From assembly GCA_030295235.1 (NCBI GenBank), contig AP026162.1:2108001-2172000 (forward strand): a stretch of 64,000 bases of DNA. Direction: 5' to 3'. Shown in pieces: positions 43,578-54,039 of the stretch. The notes beneath the pieces were generated by a model. It had not been told where the DNA came from. It worked only from the letters and a program-made list of their open reading frames with translations, and searched no databases. A program made the position numbers and the translations under genes. The stretch is from Fistulifera solaris (lineage: Eukaryota; Bacillariophyta; Bacillariophyceae; Naviculales; Stauroneidaceae). Position 1 is the stretch's first letter. Every line of letters starts with the position of its first letter.

Positions 43578-44150
43578 TTATTCGTCGGAATCTAGAAGCT
43601 CATCTTCAGCTTGTCGTATCTCTTGCAATAGACCATGTAATCGTTTTCTTTCATCGACTGACGGCTTGTTCACCATCACCGTTTGAAAAGCAGCACGGGC
43701 GGCCCCGGCTAGTTGATGAATGCCAACTTTAGCATCCGATGTTATGTTGGGGTTACAGTGTGGTAAGAATTCTTGAATCGCTAAAATATGTAAATGACAC
43801 TTCTCAACCAGCGTCGTCGGTACAGCGAGCGCTCTGGCTTCAATACTCGCCTTTTCCTCGTCTGATAACGAAGAATCTTTCCAGGTTCGTTGGAGATCCG
43901 CATAGGCTTCAGCATCGTCATCGGCTACCTTCAACAAATCCTCCAGATGAATGGATTCTATCAAAGCCTGAGCCTTGGCCGCCGCGCCACTCTCGATATC
44001 TTTTTTGCGTTGTGTGTACGCCGCAGCCATACTCGCCGCGGAGGCACCAATCGCTGCACCCACTGCCGCTGCCGCGCCACCACCGGGAGTTGGTTGTTTG
44101 GCGGCTAATGAGTGAACGAATTTTCCAATCTGTTGCGAAGAAGTCGCCAT
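43578..44150 (-). CDS. Formiminotransferase-cyclodeaminase (FTCD-C) family protein
   Basis: 190 residues from the Met at 44150 (MATSSQQIGKFVHSLAAK); the open frame continues to 44219 but that part is His/Met-rich leader without resemblance. The signature is KQPTPGGGAAAAVGAAIGAS followed by a helical bundle (MAAAYTQRKK, LKVADDDAEAYADLQRTWKD, EKASIEARALAVPTTLVEKC). The FTCD-C fold carries cyclodeaminase (formimino-THF to methenyl-THF plus ammonia) and, in single-domain bacterial relatives, methenyl-THF cyclohydrolase. Single-domain form here, no transferase half nearby. Intact frame. Confidence 0.85.
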   Translation of the reverse strand: MATSSQQIGKFVHSLAAKQPTPGGGAAAAVGAAIGASAASMAAAYTQRKKDIESGAAAKAQALIESIHLEDLLKVADDDAEAYADLQRTWKDSSLSDEEKASIEARALAVPTTLVEKCHLHILAIQEFLPHCNPNITSDAKVGIHQLAGAARAAFQTVMVNKPSVDERKRLHGLLQEIRQAEDELLDSDE

Positions 44151-45043
44151 TGTCAAAGGATTGTGAATGGATTGATGCCCATGGGTGTAGTGATGCGGCA
44201 TCGCATCATGCATCTTCACGAAAAAATCGTGTCCCGTGTAGATGATGATACAGTTTATGTGAGTGTGCTGCTCTTTTTAGTCTGTGAGTCACGAGCCACA
44301 AACAGGGTTCAGTCTGTCCGTGCGTCCTCTGTGACATTTTTTCAGCCACGCTACGACTTCGACCTAAAGCCCGAGTACCGTTCCGAGCTACAGACTACTT
44401 TGTTAGATTATACTTATTTTTCTGGTACTTTCAGGCCAGAGTCTGTTCAAACCGTGCTTCTTGGCCAAAAATGCAAGGCCATATAGCTCAGGGACACGGG
44501 AACGCACCTCTGCTTGGTACATTTTTCTACGGGGAGCCTACGTGAGTGTACACTTTTCCCGAACCTTCCAGATTTTTGGCCCACTTTTGGCCCATTTCCT
44601 TTTCACCCTCATTTTCATGCCATTGAGCGACCTTTGCTGCAACATTACTACATTATTCTCGGATTTTCCTGCAAATAATGATCTTCATGCTAATGAGATC
44701 ATATCGGTAATAGTCGCGCGCGGAAAATCGTTTCAGTAAGGGTCTTATGCCTTCGTAATAGGAAGGATTCTCCGCAGAGCGTGATCCTGACCTGCAGCTT
44801 GACGGTGACTTGATTCGGCCGAAAAGGGACATAACTTTGTTGTAGTGGCTACATATACGTCGCTAGAGGAGATGGAGGATACGATAGCTAAAAAGCCTAG
44901 TTAGGGCGAGAGATAATCAAGGTTGAGCTGAAGTGATTCTTTAGGTTAAGCGACAAGCGATAGCATACTGCCTCAGTCTTGACATCGAAATGCGAAAGCT
45001 GTTCTTACTTGTAGCGTTTTCAAGCATAATTGTGATTATTCGC
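44151..45043. other. Intergenic region, 0.9 kb
   Basis: No gene supported. The plus frame 44112-44486 overlaps the FTCD start and has no resemblance. A TATAGCTCAGGG string near 44481 recalls a tRNA D-arm, but no cloverleaf can be built. Confidence 0.45.
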
Positions 45044-47907
45044 CTATAACATCATCTCCGATTGATCATCATTGAAGTCCTGAGACATTTCCGATTGTAC
45101 CATGTCTTCGTCAGAAGCTTCTTCAATAAATTGCTCATTTTGTTCGTCATCGTCAGCAGCACCCTCGTTATTATCGTACTCTTCCGAATTCAACCCAAAA
45201 TCGTTATCCATCAACTCCGCGTTATCTACCTCCATTCTTTCTTCACATCTCCCATTAGAGGGGATTTCAAAATATGGACCCAGATACTTGATGAATGCAC
45301 CGAATTTCTGTTGATCCGCGAGATGACGACTTCCCGTCCATTGTATTTCGTCTGCAAACACTTTAAAAGCAGCTTGCACCGTAGAAAGGTTCAACTTAGC
45401 CGGCCATGGCTTGCGGACTGCATGCGGTGGGTCCGCTAACCCATTTCCATTCACTATAAAGCTTTCCAGTCCTTTCGTTAAAGTGTCGACGAGACTCGTA
45501 TCGTCACCAAACAACGATAGCAGCAACTTTCTCAAAGGACCGTCGAAAAGCTTGGTAGTATCACAGCGCCCCTCGATACTTTCCCGCAAAGGTTACCAGC
45601 ATGGCTGAAGTCCCATTTTAAGCTATGACAGCGCTTTCGGTGATGCTGCATTGCCAGCGGGTCCGGCGTCTGGAACCAAACCGAGCCTGGTACACGAAAA
45701 GCTATTGGGATCCCACTACACGTTTGGCATATCCAACAAGGCTGTTGTTTCGTCGACACGTCGATAAAGCCATGAGCACTGAAATCATCCACCTTTTGAC
45801 ATTCAGCCACGGTATTAATCGAAGAGAATGCTTGTAAGCGCTCAAAGAGTCGATTGAAATATTTTCTCTGGGAACCAAATTGCAGAGAAGCACACTGGAC
45901 GGAGTGAATTTTCCTCGTCGCCACCAAGGCTTGTTTCACGTCAGTCGGAAGGTAAGTACAGTTTAGAAAGTGATTGTAGTAGCTCGAGTTGAGTGCCGAA
46001 GCATAGTTGTCTGGAGCAGAGGGGTAAGATCGACCCGAAGGAGATACTTGACACTCGCGGTCATGACAGTGTATGCAAGACAACCCATATAGCTGAGATC
46101 TTGTTGGATTGTTCGGACCAACTGCCTTGAGCTGACGCATGGCCAGGAAAACGTAATCAGACACAAGACTCCGGTCCTCGGGTCGAATCAAGCAATCGTT
46201 CATGGCTGGATCCCAATCGCTCTCCGCGCTTCGTAGAACCGTTTGGGTTTCTTGGTCGTCGACAGTTGGGTAATTGGACTCCTTTACTATTTTGCTAGCC
46301 GTGGCTATTGGTGCCGTCAATCTTGCGTTTGTAGTTGAAGTTGGTGGCGACAGCAGACCTTGTTCTAGCGGCAAACTTGCAATGATTGGTGCCATCTCCT
46401 CCTCCGTTTTATCTTCAGCGCGAATCCTCTCCCACAAGTCCTGCATGAATTTTCGTTGCGAACCGTACGGTAATTGAACCAATTGTCTCGTGTGTAGACG
46501 CTTATACTCGGATAGAGCTCTTTTTGTTGCTTGGGGCATGTAGCGACACTTTTGCAAATGTGACCAAAATGAATTCATGATCGATGATACCATGTTGTCA
46601 GCAGCCGAAGGATAGGACCGAAAGTACTCCATTGTATCCGCGCAATGACGACATGAGTATCCCGCCAATCCTACATGTACACTTTTTGCCCTTTTGCCTC
46701 TCGAGGTTACATCGGAAGGAAGAGCATTGCATATTTTCATTTGCCGAACTGTGAGGAACATGAAGTCTGTCACCAGAACTTTTTGCTCAGCTGTACACAG
46801 ATTACTTTTATCTAGGTCAGCAATAGCTTGAGCCAACACTCTTTCTGAGGCTTCATCTGCAGTTATCTTCGCTGCAGTTGCAGCAGACGATGACACCACC
46901 TTAGCTGGTGCTGCGGTTGTTGAGGATTCTAGACCATCGTTGTCATCAACGCCAGTCGTGTGTTGGAGAATCTGGTGTTGTTGCCTTATCGTTTCCAAGG
47001 GCAAAGGTCCCAAAGACAAATCCCTTTCAAATCGCAAGCCGTCATCTGTATCGGTAAGGCCTATTCTCTTTGCTGCAATAATGTAATACAGAGGAACTGG
47101 GATAGCAGTTTTGAATCGCTTCGATGAAAGCTCAGATTGCAGTTGAATAAACGCGAGTTCCTGACGTGCATCATTTGACATATACTTGCAGTTTTGTTCG
47201 AAATGTAAAGTCGGCTTTTGTGTGCAGCTGGTATGTAGGCTGCTCAAATTTGTAGGGTATGACATTGCTCCTATCGGCCAAGGGTCCCTCACGGACCGGC
47301 GTGCTGCTTTGCAATGAATACACCTAATTCCAACTCGTCCTACCGTGACAGCACGTCTTCCCGCCTGAAGAAGTGACGCATCTTCTACGGTTGCAGAGAA
47401 GAATTCAAATTGTCGGCGAGTCCAGGTCTGTAAAGGTGACAGGTAGAAGCTGTCGTCAGGCATTGCCATCGAAATCACGCCTTCGTACCATCCTTCGTCG
47501 CGATGAGATGCAAGTGCAGAAGGAATAGCGTCAGGGTGAACATCTATCATAATGCTATCGTCGACTTTGATAGCAACACCCTCTTTTAATCCAAGTTTCG
47601 CATTCACATCAATCCGCAGACGTTTTGGTTGCTCAATTTGATTTGCTTGTGACGATATAACTGGCTCTATTTTCACAGTAGATGGGATCAAGTACGGATC
47701 AAGCACATTTTCTTGTGTATCTTGGTCTCCAGCATTGTAGTTCATAGTCAATAGAGTCAAAAAAGATGGATATCCCTTTGCGCGTCGTGCGGCCCGGCGA
47801 ATCTTGCGACGACGTTGTTTGCGTTCTTCATATTCAATTTCTTCCGAATCACTCCGTACCCGCAAAGCCGGCTCTTCTTCTAAAATTTGAACGCTGTCAT
47901 CATCCAT
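45044..47907 (-). CDS. Nuclear protein with four Cys-His-Cys repeats
   Basis: About 954 residues with one break: the frames 47907-45532 and 45589-45044 join if one base is added near 45583-45590 (NLLRESIEGRCDTTKLFDGP). Four zinc-like units share the plan C-x-x-C ... YP(S/T) ... H ... C: GIRCIHCKAAR..MSYPTNL (from residue 196), GYSCRHCADTMEYFRSYPSA, GLSCIHCHDR..RSYPSAPD and QQPCWICQTC..HHRKRC. Units 2 and 3 are each preceded by a DYVFLAMRQLKAV / DFMFLTVRQMKIC helix and followed by GSQRKFMQDLWERI / GSQRKYFNRLFERL. The N-terminus is basic (ERKQRRRKIRRAARRAK) and the C-terminus acidic. Probably a nucleic-acid or protein binding zinc module peculiar to diatoms; function unknown. Confidence 0.7.
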
Positions 47908-48370
47908 CGTTCAAACTGCATTGAATAGATACAACAAGTAAGAACCCAATAACGGATATCAATGATGCTATCGTTCATTTCAAAATAATTGCGCATCGTC
48001 CTTCGTCGGCAAAAGGGACGCAGTGCCGAGTGCCGACCGAGCGATCACGAGAGTGTAGCAGTCACGTATCAACTTTTAACGGCAGGAGGACAGACAATCG
48101 TGACGTAGGTCTGATCTGGTGTCGGGTCTTGTTTTCGTACTACGTAATTCACACAAGTAAGTTCAGTCTTGTTCAGGATGCCCTAAGCTAAAAAACTCAA
48201 CTCTACTACTCCGGGGTAGTATGTAATATATTTCAGTACAGGTTACGGCCACCTCTCTTCTCTCCACATTTTCCCGACAAAAATTCCCTCCAAACGACTG
48301 CCACATTTTCAAAGATGAAGTCAAACAGAATCAATCATCATCACTTCAATTGAACCATTTCACTCGAACG
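47908..48370. other. Divergent intergenic region
   Basis: About 460 bp between two divergent genes. Holds the TACTCCGGGGTA dyad and nothing else recognisable. Confidence 0.45.
48207..48218. promoter_or_regulatory. TACTCCGGGGTA dyad
   Basis: Here the arms read ACTAC..GTAGT around the common TCCGGG core, 153 bp before the ATG at 48371. Role inferred from recurrence. Confidence 0.4.
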
Positions 48371-49153
48371 ATGACGAAAACACTCACATCGCTAATAGTG
48401 TCATCGGTGCTCGTTTCCGTATCGTGGGCGCAGAACGATGTCATGACTAGCACCTTGCCCGAAATGACAGAGCCGTCGTGCACAATGGATGGCGATCGGT
48501 TGATATGCAGCAACATCATGTCAATGATGGAAGATATGAATGGAAACCCCGTTCTTATATCATCAAGTGTTTCATGTGCGTCAAGCCCATCCATGTTTGA
48601 TTTCCGACAAGCGGAAGGATGTACATGCACGGCGCAAGTTACGACTGGAACCGAAACTAAAACCTGTGGATGCACAGTTTGCCCCGCCGGCTACGGAATT
48701 AATCCACTAAGCGTCGATTGTGGAGGCCAAGAAGACCCCTACGTCATGGATACTTGCACATCATTGGACTGCAATTTCGATTGCAATGGAAAATGCTCTG
48801 GGGGCTGCGATATCGACCCTCTCCCGGCAGCATGCGCCAATTTATGTTCCAGAGACGGCGATATTTCAGAGTCGGACAAATTAATAGAGACCCAGTCGGA
48901 TATTCCATCCGAGATTCCCTCGGATGTACCATCGGACGTACCATCCGGTCTGCTGTCGGATTTACCCTCGGATGTGCCCACGATAACACCCACTCTGTCT
49001 CCCACTTTGGCTCCCTACATTGCGGCTCCAACTACACCAACCGCACCATCTTCGTCACCAGTTACCCTAGATGTCGTTAGCGACTCAATGAGGCTGCACA
49101 GTCTGGTTACTTTTGTCCTGTCGACTGCAACCGTCATGTTCTCCACATTGTAA
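48371..49153 (+). CDS. Cys-rich secreted or GPI-anchored surface protein
   Basis: Intact, 260 residues from the ATG at 48371. Signal peptide MTKTLTSLIVSSVLVSVSWA, then about 140 residues with some 20 cysteines (ADG-type spacing such as CTCTAQV, CGCTVCPAGYG, CTSLDCNFDCNGKCSGGCD). A stalk of Ser-Asp-Pro units follows (SDIPSEIPSDVPSDVPS) and then Thr/Pro repeats. The final hydrophobic stretch (LVTFVLSTATVMFSTL) fits a GPI signal or membrane tail. Extracellular disulfide-bonded coat or adhesion protein by architecture; no named family recognised. Confidence 0.7.
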   Translation: MTKTLTSLIVSSVLVSVSWAQNDVMTSTLPEMTEPSCTMDGDRLICSNIMSMMEDMNGNPVLISSSVSCASSPSMFDFRQAEGCTCTAQVTTGTETKTCGCTVCPAGYGINPLSVDCGGQEDPYVMDTCTSLDCNFDCNGKCSGGCDIDPLPAACANLCSRDGDISESDKLIETQSDIPSEIPSDVPSDVPSGLLSDLPSDVPTITPTLSPTLAPYIAAPTTPTAPSSSPVTLDVVSDSMRLHSLVTFVLSTATVMFSTL

Positions 49154-49723
49154 TGATAAATTTTTAGACAGCAAAACTCGTTCTGTAAGAGCTATTTTGC
49201 GTAGGAATGAGTACAGCACTAATTTAGACCAACGTTTTTTATGAAGGATCTAAGGTTGGTGACTGATGATGTCGACTGTCTGCTGGAGCGCGCTGCATGT
49301 AAGGTTGCAGAAGTAAGCATTGAATACCACATACAGGGCATTCGATTGGCAAGGACCATTCAGCGCAGTATCGCACGCAAATACATAGTACAATGATTGA
49401 AATAACATTACCTAGTCCTTAGAGTTGTAATTCTTTTTGTGATTTGAGATATGCAGTGGTCCGAAACGTCCGGTTAAAGTAATTCGTTGAAATAAATTCG
49501 GTCATTAATTTCCCGGGACTGAAAGCTATTTTAGTCGGAGAAAAGTACCGGTCAGCCTACACATGGTTGTATAGTAGACATACCGATGGGATAAGCTGCG
49601 CCATTAATGAACGTGAGGTGCAAAAAGAAAGTGTTCTGCCGCTTTTGTTCTCATCATTCCTTTGTAAGTGGTGAATCAAGCACACTAACAACACATTGCA
49701 ATTAAATTAATGATTAATATACT
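49154..49723. other. Intergenic region before MRS2
   Basis: 570 bp without gene; AT-rich, no repeat or palindrome noticed. Confidence 0.4.
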
Positions 49724-51167
49724 ATGATAGGTGCTCCATGGATTCTGTCGAAGAATTTTCTACGCCGCAACGGGTGGAAGATACTACTGGGCAAGGAAGC
49801 CTGCCTCACAAGGTGCACTCCTCCCAATGCTCATTATCGTTATACCTCAACATGGCAAACAACGCCCCGGAAATCTACTTTAACTCCATCATTAAATGCT
49901 TCCGGACATTCATTTAAAGTGTTGAAATTATCATACAACCGAGGAGAAATTGAAACCTTCAATATGACGACAACTCAACTACTGAAACAAGCTTCTATTC
50001 TCCCCCGCGATCTGTTCACATTGAATATCACCAGTCGACAAGAACGCCGGATGAAAATGCGACCCGAACGATATGTATCGGCTATTGTTCCGAAAGAATC
50101 CGTGGTGTTACTCTCGTTTGGTAGTATTCGCGCCGTCGTGGGTCTCGATCACGTTTTTCTCTTTGATGCGCACAAACCCATGGTGCAAACTTTCGCGCGA
50201 GAAGTGGCTGCCGTCTTTCGATCGGGTAACTTGCACGGCGACCCGCCAGAACTTGTCTTTTTAGAGCAAGTGTTGAACAGTACTGTGGATTCATTCAATC
50301 GTCGATTGCGCTTGTATGAGCCAATTGTCGATTCCTTCCTCGATAAGGTTTCGAACGAAATATATTCGGATACCGGAGTTCATCAACTCGTTCCATTAAA
50401 GGATTCTCTGCAGTCGTTTGAAATTCAAGTCAAACAAAGCATTGATTGTTTGACCGGTTTATTGAACCAAGACGACGAGATGCTGGATTTGCTCTTGACC
50501 GAACAGGAAGAGGCTCGATTTCAAGGATTGACGGTCGAACATACGCGCCACGAACATGTGGAATTACTACTCGGTGTATACGCCAGAGAACTGGACAACA
50601 TATCGGCGGAAATCAGCTATGCGTTGGGACGACTTCAATCGAAACAAGAATTTGTGGCCTTGTCACTGGCTGGTTATCGGAACAGGATGATCCGCATGAA
50701 TGTTCACATAGGCATAGCAGGGTTAACGTTTGGTTTCGGTACTACTGTTGCTGGTTTCTTTGGCATGAATTTAATGAACGGCCTTGAGACTTCTCCGATT
50801 GCTTTCGATTATGTAGTTCTGAGTGCTGTGGGGGTGGAGGACTCATTGCAGTGGGTGCATTGAATTATCTGAGTGGATCGGCTATGCAAAAACGTGCTTC
50901 GAAACGACTGGAAGAAATCGAGACATTGACCAACGCACTGAGTGATCTAGGTGCCATCGACTATTCGATCAAAACGACACTTCGACAAGGACTTTCCGTA
51001 GACCGTCAAACGTTTCGGAAAATGCTGGAGAAGGCACGACCAACCGAGAAGTCACCGAGGCAGAGGTCGACCTAATCTTCAATGTGTTTGACCGAGCCGA
51101 AGACGGTCACATTGACGAGCACGACGTGCCCTCGAATACCAACGCATTACCATCGAATCTGAATTAG
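49724..51167 (+). CDS. MRS2: MRS2-type mitochondrial Mg2+ channel with EF-hand-like tail
   Basis: About 481 residues with two missing bases: one in the G-rich stretch near 50836-50840, one at GG 51033-51034. MRS2/CorA features: RDLFTLNITSRQERRMKMRP region, SIRAVVGLDHVFLFDAHKP, LPFE-type helix replaced by PPELVFLEQVLNSTVDSFNR, a long coiled stalk, and the pore signature FGMNLMNG after a first membrane helix (HIGIAGLTFGFGTTVAGF). The second helix (VVLSAVGVGGLIAVGALNYL) is restored only by the first correction. The second correction reveals a C-terminal helix-loop FNVFDRAEDGHIDEHD, an EF-hand-like loop. The N-terminus is basic and Ser/Thr-rich, fitting mitochondrial import. The stop overlaps that of the convergent gene. 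Confidence 0.88.
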
Positions 51168-51888
51168 TTGCCGTAATTTAATTTTTTTACACTAGTGTTG
51201 GGTATTGTTCCAGGCGGGGTTACAAGTTGAAGGAGAGCTTTCGCAGCAGGAATTTCCCATTCCTCGTCATAGAAGACAACCCGAAACCTTCTCTTGGCGT
51301 CCTTTTGATACCAGAACTTAGTACGACCAATCACATCAATTCTTGGCTTCCATGGTAGTCGTTGTAGATTGCCCACCATATTCCATCGTGTTTGCACGTA
51401 TCCTTCCTTTTGTTGAGTTGAATATCCAAAAGTACCGAGCTGCATTCACCCGGAGGCACCAAAGCGTCGACAATCGGTCGTAAGTTTTGAATATTGCGCA
51501 CAAAAACGTCCGTTCCAATGAACGAGAGTGTCGGATCTGTAAAGGTACATTCGTTATCAAAGGCGGTCAAATCGATATCGCCCGTCCATAGATAGTTCTT
51601 TTGAGTATAATCCTCACGAATGCGCCTTAGCAATTCTTCCGGTGATCTCGGTAAGTACTTTTGTAGCGTGTCAGTATTCATGGGTGGTTCGATTCTCGAA
51701 AAAGCGTTCACCAAGTTCGTCAGCGAAGAGACGACACCTTTTGAGGCAACGTTCGAACTATCGTAGCTGGAGGTGTTCTTTTCTTTCAAAGCCGGCTTTT
51801 CGTGCTTGAAGCGAGTTAAAAAGGCATGAACATCGTTGCTGCCGAGCATGTAGACAGTTAAGAATGTTTTCAATAAGTATTTTGTCAT
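51164..51888 (-). CDS. DUF2358-like plastid protein
   Basis: About 241 residues once the T4 run at 51408-51411 (plus strand) becomes T5, which joins SVLLDIQLNKKEGYVQTRW. The N-terminus is a signal peptide ending at DVHAF, the Ala-Phe site used for plastid import in diatoms. The domain reads YLPRSPEELLRRIREDYTQK, LWTGDIDLTAFDNECTFTDP, LSFIGTDVFVRNIQNLRPIV and RLPWKPRIDVIGRTKFWYQ. This is the SnoaL/NTF2-like fold of the DUF2358 family found in cyanobacteria and plastids, of unknown activity. Its TAA stop is interleaved with the TAG of MRS2 (shared TTAG at 51164-51167). Confidence 0.78.
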
Positions 51889-52059
51889 GTTTAGCTATTT
51901 TTTGAAAGAACATGAAGAGCGTTTGACGAAATGAAAATTTCAACGACAATAAAAGATGTATGCGGCTTTGCATTTATTTTCCTCCTGACACGTCATCACC
52001 GCCACTCTTAATCAAACAGAGCGATCCAACAAAACTAGGTCAAATATTGATTCTGCTAC

Positions 52060-53601
52060 TTAGCTCACTAGATAAGGGCTGGATAGCGTCGCAAAACCAG
52101 AAGCTACACCGCCTTCATCCACATTACTAAACTTGGTGCGCAACAAGAAACCTCCGTATTCATTGTGCACGACGTCTCCGTCACAAGAGGCAACAATCGT
52201 ACCGAAACAGCCCAACTCGGAAATGGAATCCCCAGATCCTTCAATACGACCGGATCGTAGCAAGATGGCTTTCTGTTCGGGAGGGAAGAGACGCTCCATT
52301 AAGATATATTCACCCAGCGATTTGTCTAACTTCATCTTCTTGTCACTGCCCACTTGCACGTTGGCCCTGATCTTCTCCGCTAAGTTATCTCCGTAAAAAT
52401 TATAACCACCGCCTTCACGTTGCGGTTTCAAAACGTATTTTGCTTGTCCACCTTCCAGCACTTTCTGCAAGGCATCCAAATCGGCACCTGTGGCGTCCTC
52501 GCCCAAGCTGTACAACCCAGCAAAAGCTTTTCTCATGCGCAGCGCCATGTCCGCATCATCAATGAAACGTTCCAAAACACCGGGCCGAGCCAACTCTTGT
52601 TGCACTTTCTTCGTTCCCGCCAAGTGATAGCCCAAATTGGGTGATTTGGTCGCACGAGACTTTTCCAGCATGGCTCTCGCTTGCCATTCGACACCATCGT
52701 AGCCATCGGGGTAATCGGTGGGCGCATACCCGGCGCGATAATACACAATCGCAATCTCTCCTTCCGCAATCGAAATCGCACCCGTTTCCTCGTCCACGAT
52801 CAGTTCCGCACGCAGTTGCCGCAAGGATTTGCGGACTACCATGATATTGTAGCGTTCAAAGAGATTGAATTCAAGCATGCGTTGATCGACGGTGTTGCTT
52901 TCACCTTGTTGTACTACAAAAAGTACGATAGCCTGTTTGACACCAAAACGTTCCTCATAGCGTTTCATAGCGACGTTGAATGCTGCCGGCAAACATTCCA
53001 TGGTAGGATTGATGGGGACGGCGTCGTTTTCAGTCGACGACGATGATGCGTCTCCAAGCACTGCACGCTTATTCATGTCCATGAAACTCTGAACAGAACC
53101 CGCAAAGCGTTGACACAAAAACAAATGCAAGGAAGCCACTTTCGAAGATAATCCCGCAAATGATGAAGCGATCGTATTGAGTTCGACTTGTTTGATATTG
53201 TTTCCTTCGTGTAACATGTAATCACTGCGATGAATTCCGAGACGATCGGCTTGGGCCGCGTGTTGGTTCGGTATATCGACGTAAATCTCCCGATACAGCC
53301 GCAACAGTTGAGCTGTATAAGGATCCGCTTCGGACACTCCTCCACCCAGTGTCTTTTGTAAGAAGGCACCATCTCGACTGATGCGATCGACGAGAAGATT
53401 GAAGGACGGCGCCAACGATTGGGCTTGCTCAAAGGCCGCACGCGGATACGCATTGGGCAAGAGCGATATCGGTGCGCATTCGAAATACGAGTATTCGGTA
53501 GTTCCGTCCGTTCGTTTCTTTTCGACTTGCACGCCATTGGCGGAAGCATATGCGTTGGCGGCGGATGCGAGAGAATCGAGGGGCAAATTGAAATCGGCCA
53601 T
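52060..53601 (-). CDS. GSS: Glutathione synthetase (eukaryotic type)
   Basis: Intact 513-residue single-exon gene. Family marks: PISLLPNAYPRAAFEQAQSL, SDYMLHEGNNIKQVELNTIA, FVVQQGESNTVDQRMLE, VYYRAGYAPTDYP, VLKPQREGGGYNFYGDNLAE (the Gly-rich ATP lid) and EYILMERLFPPEQKAILLRS. The end, LLRTKFSNVDEGGVASGFAT, closes the active site. It joins gamma-glutamylcysteine to glycine, the last step of glutathione synthesis. No targeting sequence, so cytosolic. About 46 kb away lies the ChaC-RCC1 gene for glutathione breakdown; linkage is probably coincidental. Confidence 0.95.
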   Translation of the reverse strand: MADFNLPLDSLASAANAYASANGVQVEKKRTDGTTEYSYFECAPISLLPNAYPRAAFEQAQSLAPSFNLLVDRISRDGAFLQKTLGGGVSEADPYTAQLLRLYREIYVDIPNQHAAQADRLGIHRSDYMLHEGNNIKQVELNTIASSFAGLSSKVASLHLFLCQRFAGSVQSFMDMNKRAVLGDASSSSTENDAVPINPTMECLPAAFNVAMKRYEERFGVKQAIVLFVVQQGESNTVDQRMLEFNLFERYNIMVVRKSLRQLRAELIVDEETGAISIAEGEIAIVYYRAGYAPTDYPDGYDGVEWQARAMLEKSRATKSPNLGYHLAGTKKVQQELARPGVLERFIDDADMALRMRKAFAGLYSLGEDATGADLDALQKVLEGGQAKYVLKPQREGGGYNFYGDNLAEKIRANVQVGSDKKMKLDKSLGEYILMERLFPPEQKAILLRSGRIEGSGDSISELGCFGTIVASCDGDVVHNEYGGFLLRTKFSNVDEGGVASGFATLSSPYLVS

Positions 53602-54039
53602 GAGAGCAGTAGTTGGCTGATGGAGCCGCCCAAGTATACCGATGAAAAAAAGAAAAGTATGTCAAGGAAAAGACTCGGTTAATGCGAAGAAACATACTGT
53701 CCTTTTGGGAAGAACAGCCTAAAAAGATCTTTGTCGTTTGGTTTGTGTTTTTATTACAAACATTCATCGACGCAAATGAAGCGCGGATCGATGTTCTCGG
53801 CGGTTCGACGTTATTCATTCGACGCAACGTAAATTTTAGTGACAAAAAGTTACTATACCACGTTATGTTGGTTATGCAGACCGCTACCAGACTAGCCTTC
53901 ATTATTGTGCCAACTTGCCAAAATGATTCATTGAATTTACACGGTCGAAGTACAATAAGCACTGTTTCCAATACAAGTAGTCAACTCATTTTTAACTTGG
54001 ATGATTACTCTTGTAAATGATTATTTGTCGATGAAAGAA
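53602..54039. other. Intergenic region before repeat array
   Basis: About 440 bp; short frames only. TTTTGGGAAGAACAGCC and neighbours show no family resemblance. Confidence 0.4.

Noticed and set aside
44470-44550. tRNA-like GGCCATATAGCTCAGGG
   Set aside because: No anticodon arm, T arm or matching acceptor stem can be built downstream.
52060-53601. Functional clustering of glutathione synthetase with ChaC-RCC1
   Set aside because: They are 46 kb apart with many unrelated genes between; no evidence of co-regulation is visible.
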